From positions 3,733,206-3,742,348 of the forward strand of contig CP058705.1 of the NCBI GenBank assembly GCA_013414705.1: a stretch of 9,143 nucleotides of DNA, written 5' to 3'. Shown piece by piece: positions 5,869 through 9,143 of the stretch. The stretch's first letter is position 1. Every line of letters starts with the position of its first letter. Under the pieces are notes generated by a model, which was not told where the DNA came from, searched no databases, and saw only the letters and a program-made list of their open reading frames with translations. The stretch comes from Defluviicoccus sp. Its GTDB lineage: Bacteria > Pseudomonadota > Alphaproteobacteria > Rhodospirillales > Defluviicoccaceae. The position numbers and the translations under genes were made by a program.

Positions 5869-6705
5869 GTGATCACCGCGTCGATGAACGTCCCCGTCGT
5901 CGTCGATTTCTGGGCAACCTGGTGCGGGCCCTGCAAGACACTGACACCACTGCTCGAGCGGCTGGTACAACAGGCGGGCGGACGGGTCCGGCTGGTCAAG
6001 ATCGACATCGACAAGAACCAGGAGCTGGCGGCGCAGCTGCGCATCCAGTCGGTGCCGACGGTCTACGCCTTCGTCGGCGGCCGGCCGGTCGATGCCTTCG
6101 TCGGTGCTCAGCCGGAGAGCAAAATTCGCGCTTTTATCGAACGGTTGACGAAAGCCGGAGGCGCTGGGGCTGGCTCACCGATCGACGAAGCGCTGGAGAT
6201 CGCCCAGGAAGCGCTGACAGCCGGGGACGCGGCACAGGCGGTGGAAATCTTCGCCCAGATCTTGCAGCAGGACCCGCGCCACCCGAAAGCGCTGGCGGGA
6301 ATGATTCGTGCCCGCCTTGCCGCGGGTGACGTCAAGGGTGCCCGCACGGTGATCAAGGGCCTGCCAGCAGACTTGGCGACCGACACCGACATCAGCTCAG
6401 CGGTCTCTGCCGTCGAGCTGATGGAACAAAGCCAAGGCGCGGCGGGAGACGTTGCGAAGCTGCGCCGGCGCGTCCAGGACGCGCCCCAGGATCATCAGAC
6501 CCGCTTCGAGCTGGCGAACGCCCTGTTTGCGGCTGGGCTGACCGAGGGTGCAATTGACGAACTGCTGAGCATCGTGCGTGCCGACCGCACCTGGAACGAG
6601 GACGCGGCGCGCAAGCAGCTGGTGCGCATCTTCGAGGCCCTGGGACATACCCATCCCCTGACCGTCGCGTCGCGACGCCGCCTGTCCTCAGTCCTGTTTT
6701 CGTGA
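5869..6705 (+). CDS. CnoX/YbbN-like thioredoxin domain with TPR repeats (co-chaperone)
   Basis: A chaperedoxin-type protein: a thioredoxin domain that can form disulfides with clients, plus TPR helices for protein contact, thought to protect proteins from oxidative aggregation and hand them to GroEL or DnaK. Numbered from GTG 5869, the thioredoxin domain covers about residues 1-95. It has VDFWATWCGPCK (12-23), whose CGPC motif is fully redox-active (E. coli CnoX lacks it), and the cis-proline loop SVPT (61-64). Residues about 105-278 are alanine-rich TPR-like helices (EIAQEALTAGDAAQAVEIFAQ and later). This start truncates the thioredoxin fold and has no Shine-Dalgarno, so the real protein probably begins upstream through a frameshift (see 5777-5868). 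It leads a cluster with the Lon-N protein 13 bases downstream. Family assignment is firm; the N-terminus is not. Confidence 0.9.
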   Translation: MITASMNVPVVVDFWATWCGPCKTLTPLLERLVQQAGGRVRLVKIDIDKNQELAAQLRIQSVPTVYAFVGGRPVDAFVGAQPESKIRAFIERLTKAGGAGAGSPIDEALEIAQEALTAGDAAQAVEIFAQILQQDPRHPKALAGMIRARLAAGDVKGARTVIKGLPADLATDTDISSAVSAVELMEQSQGAAGDVAKLRRRVQDAPQDHQTRFELANALFAAGLTEGAIDELLSIVRADRTWNEDAARKQLVRIFEALGHTHPLTVASRRRLSSVLFS

Positions 6706-6718
6706 GCGGCTGGAGCTT

Positions 6719-7399
6719 ATGACCGAGTCCAGCCCGCTCCCAACCGGCCCGTCGCTGCTTCGTCTCCCGCTGACCCTCGCCATCTTTCCGCTGGAAGGGG
6801 CGCTGCTGCTGCCGCACGGGCTGCTGCCGCTGCATATCTTCGAGCCTCGCTACCGCGACATGATCGAAGACGCGCTGGGCAACGCGCGGATGGTGGGGAT
6901 GATCCAGCCGCGCGGCAGCTACGAACAGCCCGTACCCGACGAAGCGGAGGTTTTCGACACCGGCTGTGCCGGGCGGATCGTGTCCTTCGCCGAGACCGAA
7001 GACGGGCGGTTCATGATCACGCTGCGGGGAATCTGCCGCTTTCGCGTCACCGAGGAACTGCCGCAGGAGCAGGGGTTCCGCCGCGTGGTGCCGGATTATG
7101 CACCGTTCCACGGCGACCTGGAGCCGGCCTCGGAGGATGGCATCGACCGACCGCTGCTGCTGGCGACGGCGCGTGCCTACCTTGCGGTGAAGAGCATCGA
7201 GTGCGACTGGCAGGCGGCTGAACAGGCGTCGGCGCAGGCGCTGGTCACCTCGCTTGCCATGAGCTGCCCGTTCGAACCGGGCGAAAAGCAGGCGCTGCTC
7301 GAATCCGAAGACTTGGTGGACCGCTGCCGGTTGTTGATTTCGCTATTCGAGATGGCGACGCTTGCCGCGGAGTCGCCGTCGGCCGGCACCCGCCATTAG
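6719..7399 (+). CDS. Lon-protease N-terminal-domain protein (substrate-binding, no protease)
   Basis: A stand-alone PUA-like domain matching the substrate-binding N-terminus of Lon protease, with no ATPase or peptidase domain. The hallmark is [28 protein letters not shown] (residues 22-49). Then come a [19 protein letters not shown] strand region (82-100) and GICRFRV (103-109). The remainder is a helical tail of the usual kind, and the 226-residue length is normal. The biochemical role of these proteins is not established; binding of unfolded peptides is the usual guess. ATG 6719 is preceded by GGAG three bases upstream and lies 13 bases after the thioredoxin-TPR stop, so co-transcription is likely. 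Adjacency to a co-chaperone fits a protein quality-control theme (inference). Confidence 0.93.
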   Translation: MTESSPLPTGPSLLRLPLTLAIFPLEGALLLPHGLLPLHIFEPRYRDMIEDALGNARMVGMIQPRGSYEQPVPDEAEVFDTGCAGRIVSFAETEDGRFMITLRGICRFRVTEELPQEQGFRRVVPDYAPFHGDLEPASEDGIDRPLLLATARAYLAVKSIECDWQAAEQASAQALVTSLAMSCPFEPGEKQALLESEDLVDRCRLLISLFEMATLAAESPSAGTRH

Positions 7400-7451
7400 A
7401 CTCCCAACCCGACCTGAGTCGGCCGGAGACCGAGGTCCATTGGAGAGCCCC

Positions 7452-7688
7452 ATGCCCACAGGCCAGCGCCGCGTTGATCCCAAGCTGCTCGAAGTTCTGG
7501 TGTGTCCGCTGAGCAAGAAGCCGCTGCGCTATGACGCCGAGCGCCAGGAACTGATCAGCGACGCGTCCGGCCTCGCGTATCCGATCCGCGACGGAATTCC
7601 GATCATGTTAGTGGACGAGGCTCGACCGCTGGATGAACCGGCAGACACGTCAGGCGGCGAATCGACAGAAAGGACCGCGGAAGGATGA
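7452..7688 (+). CDS. Trm112 family protein (UPF0434/YcaR type)
   Basis: A 78-residue protein of the Trm112 family. In eukaryotes and archaea Trm112 is a zinc-binding activator of RNA and protein methyltransferases; the bacterial role is largely unassigned. Family signatures are [20 protein letters not shown] (9-28) and [20 protein letters not shown] (39-58). Only one cysteine (C18) is present, so the zinc site of the eukaryotic protein is not kept, as is common in bacterial members. ATG 7452 is chosen over the upstream in-frame ATG at 7362 because GGAGAG lies just before it and the upstream frame overlaps the end of the Lon-N gene without any family similarity. The stop overlaps the next start as ATGA, implying translational coupling. 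The last 15 residues are a polar, probably disordered tail. Confidence 0.93.
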   Translation: MPTGQRRVDPKLLEVLVCPLSKKPLRYDAERQELISDASGLAYPIRDGIPIMLVDEARPLDEPADTSGGESTERTAEG

Positions 7689-8107
7689 ACCAGACCTTCG
7701 GCAACCAGCATCACCCGGTGGAGATCCGGCTCAAGCGCGAGGAGCGGGCTCTTGAGATCGACTTCGACGACGGCCGCACCTTCCGGCTGCCGGCGGAGCT
7801 GTTGCGGGTGGAAAGCCCGTCCGCGGAAGTCCAGGGGCACAACCCGTCGCAAAAGACGATCATCGCCGGCCAGCGCAACGTCGCGATTACCGGGGTGGAG
7901 GCGGTCGGTGCCTATGCCATCCGCATCCGCTTCAACGACGGCCACGACACCGGCCTCTATACCTGGGACTGGCTCTACCGCCTGGGTGAACACCAGGACC
8001 AGATCTGGCAGGACTACCTCGCCAACCTGTCGGCCCGCGGCCTCACCCGCGACGCGCCCGGCGCAGTGGGAGTTCACGACCTCAAGGGCTGCGGGCACAC
8101 GCACTGA
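7685..8107 (+). CDS. DUF971 / gamma-butyrobetaine-hydroxylase-like N-terminal domain protein
   Basis: A 140-residue protein consisting of one DUF971 (GBBH-like N-terminal) domain, a small fold found alone in many proteobacteria and also attached to BBOX-type dioxygenases and some ApbC/Mrp ATPases. Its function alone is unknown. Supporting segments are [19 protein letters not shown] (12-30), [20 protein letters not shown] (33-52) and [21 protein letters not shown] (77-97), which are typical of the family. The C-terminus carries a short Cys/His tail (GCGHTH, 135-140) that could bind metal, although this is speculation. The start shares four bases with the Trm112 stop and is preceded by GGAAGG. 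It is the last gene of its cluster and faces the ubiquinone hydroxylase gene. Confidence 0.92.
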   Translation: MNQTFGNQHHPVEIRLKREERALEIDFDDGRTFRLPAELLRVESPSAEVQGHNPSQKTIIAGQRNVAITGVEAVGAYAIRIRFNDGHDTGLYTWDWLYRLGEHQDQIWQDYLANLSARGLTRDAPGAVGVHDLKGCGHTH

Positions 8108-8116
8108 GGATTCAGC

Positions 8117-8146
8117 CGCGGTCGTTGTTCTGTCATTGCGACCGCG
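8117..8146. other. Perfect 8-base inverted repeat in a convergent gap
   Basis: CGCGGTCG (8117-8124) and CGACCGCG (8139-8146) are exact inverted copies around a 14-base loop, in the 92 bases between two convergent genes. This is where a shared terminator would be expected, but no T-tract follows on either strand. Confidence 0.45.
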
Positions 8147-8177
8147 AGCAGAAGCGAAGCGGTAAGCAACCCGCTGT
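8131..8177 (+). repeat. Degenerate REP-like intergenic repeat
   Basis: The stretch begins TGTCATTGCGACCGCGAGC and continues GAAGCGAAGCGGTAAGCAAC. It resembles the dispersed intergenic motif TGTCATTGCGAGC...GAAGCGAAGCAATCC that I recall from many bacterial genomes, with small insertions. Only one copy is in the window, so its repeated nature cannot be shown here. Confidence 0.4.
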
Positions 8178-8199
8178 CTCCCGTGGTTCAGTGTTGGTC

Positions 8200-9143
8200 T
8201 TACGCTTGCATCAGCCGCGGCAGTTCGCCGACCACGCCCATTGCGTGGCGCATGAAGAACCGCTTCAGCGGCGGGACCTGGTTGACGGCGGCCATGCCGA
8301 GGTCGCGGGCCAGGCGCAGCGGCGGGACATCATTGGAGAACAGCCGGTTGAGGCCGTCGGTCATCGCCAGCATCAGCGTGTTGTCGAACCGCCGCCAGCG
8401 CGCGTAGCGAGCAAGCACTTTGGCTGAACCCAGGTCGGCGTGTCCGTGCGCGTCCGCCAGCACTTCCGCCAGTGCGGCAACGTCACGGAATCCCATGTTG
8501 AGCCCCTGGCCCGCGATCGGATGCATCGCATGCAGGGCGTCACCGGCCAGTGCCAGACGCAGGCCTGTCGCGTCCGCCGCATACTGCAACGACAACGGAT
8601 AGGAGAAGCGGGGACCGATCGGCCGGACGTCGCCGAGGAAGTCGCCAAACCGGCGGCGAAGCTCGCGGGTAAACCCGTCTTCATCCATCCCCAGGATCAT
8701 CGGTGCCCGGTCGGCGCGCTCGCTCCAGACCAGCGACGAGCGGGTATCCGGCAGCAGCGGCAGGATGGCGAACGGGCCAGCCGGCAGGAAGTGTTCGTGG
8801 GCAATGAAGTCGTGCGAGCGCTCGTGTTCGACCGTGGTAACGATGGCGGTCTGGCGGTAGGACCAGCGGGTCACCCTGATCCCCGCTTGTTCACGCACCC
8901 AGGAGTTGCGTCCTTCGGCTGCCACCACCAGTGGAGCCCGGACGCGGACGCCGCTCACGAGCCGCGCCTCGACGCCTTCCGGACGGCGGTCAAGCTGCGC
9001 CAGCTTCGAGCGGGTCAGCAGCCGGACCGCGGGTAGTTCTTCGACCCGCTGCAGCAGGTCGCGGCGCAGCACCCGGTTTTCCAGCATGTAGCCGAACGGT
9101 TCGTCGCCGACATCGCGGCAGTCGTAATGCAGGAACAGCCGCG
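8200..9143 (-). CDS. UbiH/UbiF/VisC/COQ6-family FAD-dependent ubiquinone hydroxylase (C-terminal part, partial)
   Basis: A flavoprotein monooxygenase that hydroxylates the aromatic ring during ubiquinone synthesis, probably at the inner membrane surface in a Coq-type assembly. The frame runs from the window edge to a TAA at 8202-8200 and encodes about 314 residues; the N-terminal FAD-binding GxGxxG region lies outside. Visible hallmarks are GDEPFGYMLENRVLR (about 9075-9116), VVAAEGRNSWVREQAGI (about 8881-8931, the second conserved motif with Glu for the usual Asp), and GDALHAMHPIAGQGLNMGF (about 8490-8545), which is the FAD-binding GD motif and the strongest evidence. The C-terminus FFMRHAMGVVGELPRLMQ is typical. 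Which ring position it acts on (UbiH, UbiF, UbiI or the multi-site UbiL/UbiM types of alphaproteobacteria) cannot be decided. It is convergent with the DUF971 gene. Confidence 0.93.
   Translation of the reverse strand, partial: RLFLHYDCRDVGDEPFGYMLENRVLRRDLLQRVEELPAVRLLTRSKLAQLDRRPEGVEARLVSGVRVRAPLVVAAEGRNSWVREQAGIRVTRWSYRQTAIVTTVEHERSHDFIAHEHFLPAGPFAILPLLPDTRSSLVWSERADRAPMILGMDEDGFTRELRRRFGDFLGDVRPIGPRFSYPLSLQYAADATGLRLALAGDALHAMHPIAGQGLNMGFRDVAALAEVLADAHGHADLGSAKVLARYARWRRFDNTLMLAMTDGLNRLFSNDVPPLRLARDLGMAAVNQVPPLKRFFMRHAMGVVGELPRLMQA

Noticed and set aside
1..9143. CRISPR array, insertion sequence, prophage or toxin-antitoxin genes
   Set aside because: No regularly spaced repeats, transposase or integrase motifs, or small paired toxin genes were found on either strand.

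Overview
The window is GC-rich, densely coded DNA from an alphaproteobacterium, most likely a Rhodospirillales-like, nitrogen-fixing organism. This is inferred from protein content, not from a database match. The clues are a very large bacterial-type NAD-glutamate dehydrogenase, a CowN protein (known only as a nitrogenase-protecting factor), a free-standing ProXp-ala/PrdX editing protein, and the order thioredoxin-TPR / Lon-N-like / Trm112 / ubiquinone hydroxylase, which I recall as common in alphaproteobacteria.

Layout. Positions 1-2361 (minus) hold the N-terminal half of NAD-glutamate dehydrogenase, whose catalytic half lies beyond base 1. Upstream of it is a complete tRNA-Gly(GCC) gene at 2486-2560 (minus) with a good sigma70-type promoter. 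Diverging from these is a plus-strand cluster: a 643-residue glutaminase-STAS-cyclic-nucleotide-binding fusion (2846-4777), cowN overlapping it by four bases (4774-5079), and a ProXp-ala-like tRNA-editing protein (5098-5586). A 190-base gap with a short direct repeat and a long hairpin follows. A second plus-strand cluster then holds a CnoX/YbbN-like thioredoxin-TPR protein (5869-6705, with its true N-terminus apparently out of frame), a Lon-N-domain protein (6719-7399), a Trm112-family protein (7452-7688) and a DUF971/GBBH-like-N protein (7685-8107). The window ends with the C-terminal part of a convergent UbiH/COQ6-family hydroxylase (8200-9143, minus).

How it fits together. Glutaminase turns glutamine into glutamate plus ammonia, and the neighbouring dehydrogenase turns glutamate into 2-oxoglutarate plus ammonia, so the left half is a glutamine/glutamate degradation neighbourhood. 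The glutaminase carries two putative regulatory domains and is translationally coupled to cowN. Upstream lies a sequence resembling a sigma54 -24/-12 promoter, whose -12 box coincides with the -35 box of the opposing tRNA-Gly promoter. Together these suggest a nitrogen-status-controlled unit linking glutamine hydrolysis to protection of nitrogenase from carbon monoxide. That link is inference. The second cluster looks like protein-quality-control and housekeeping genes.
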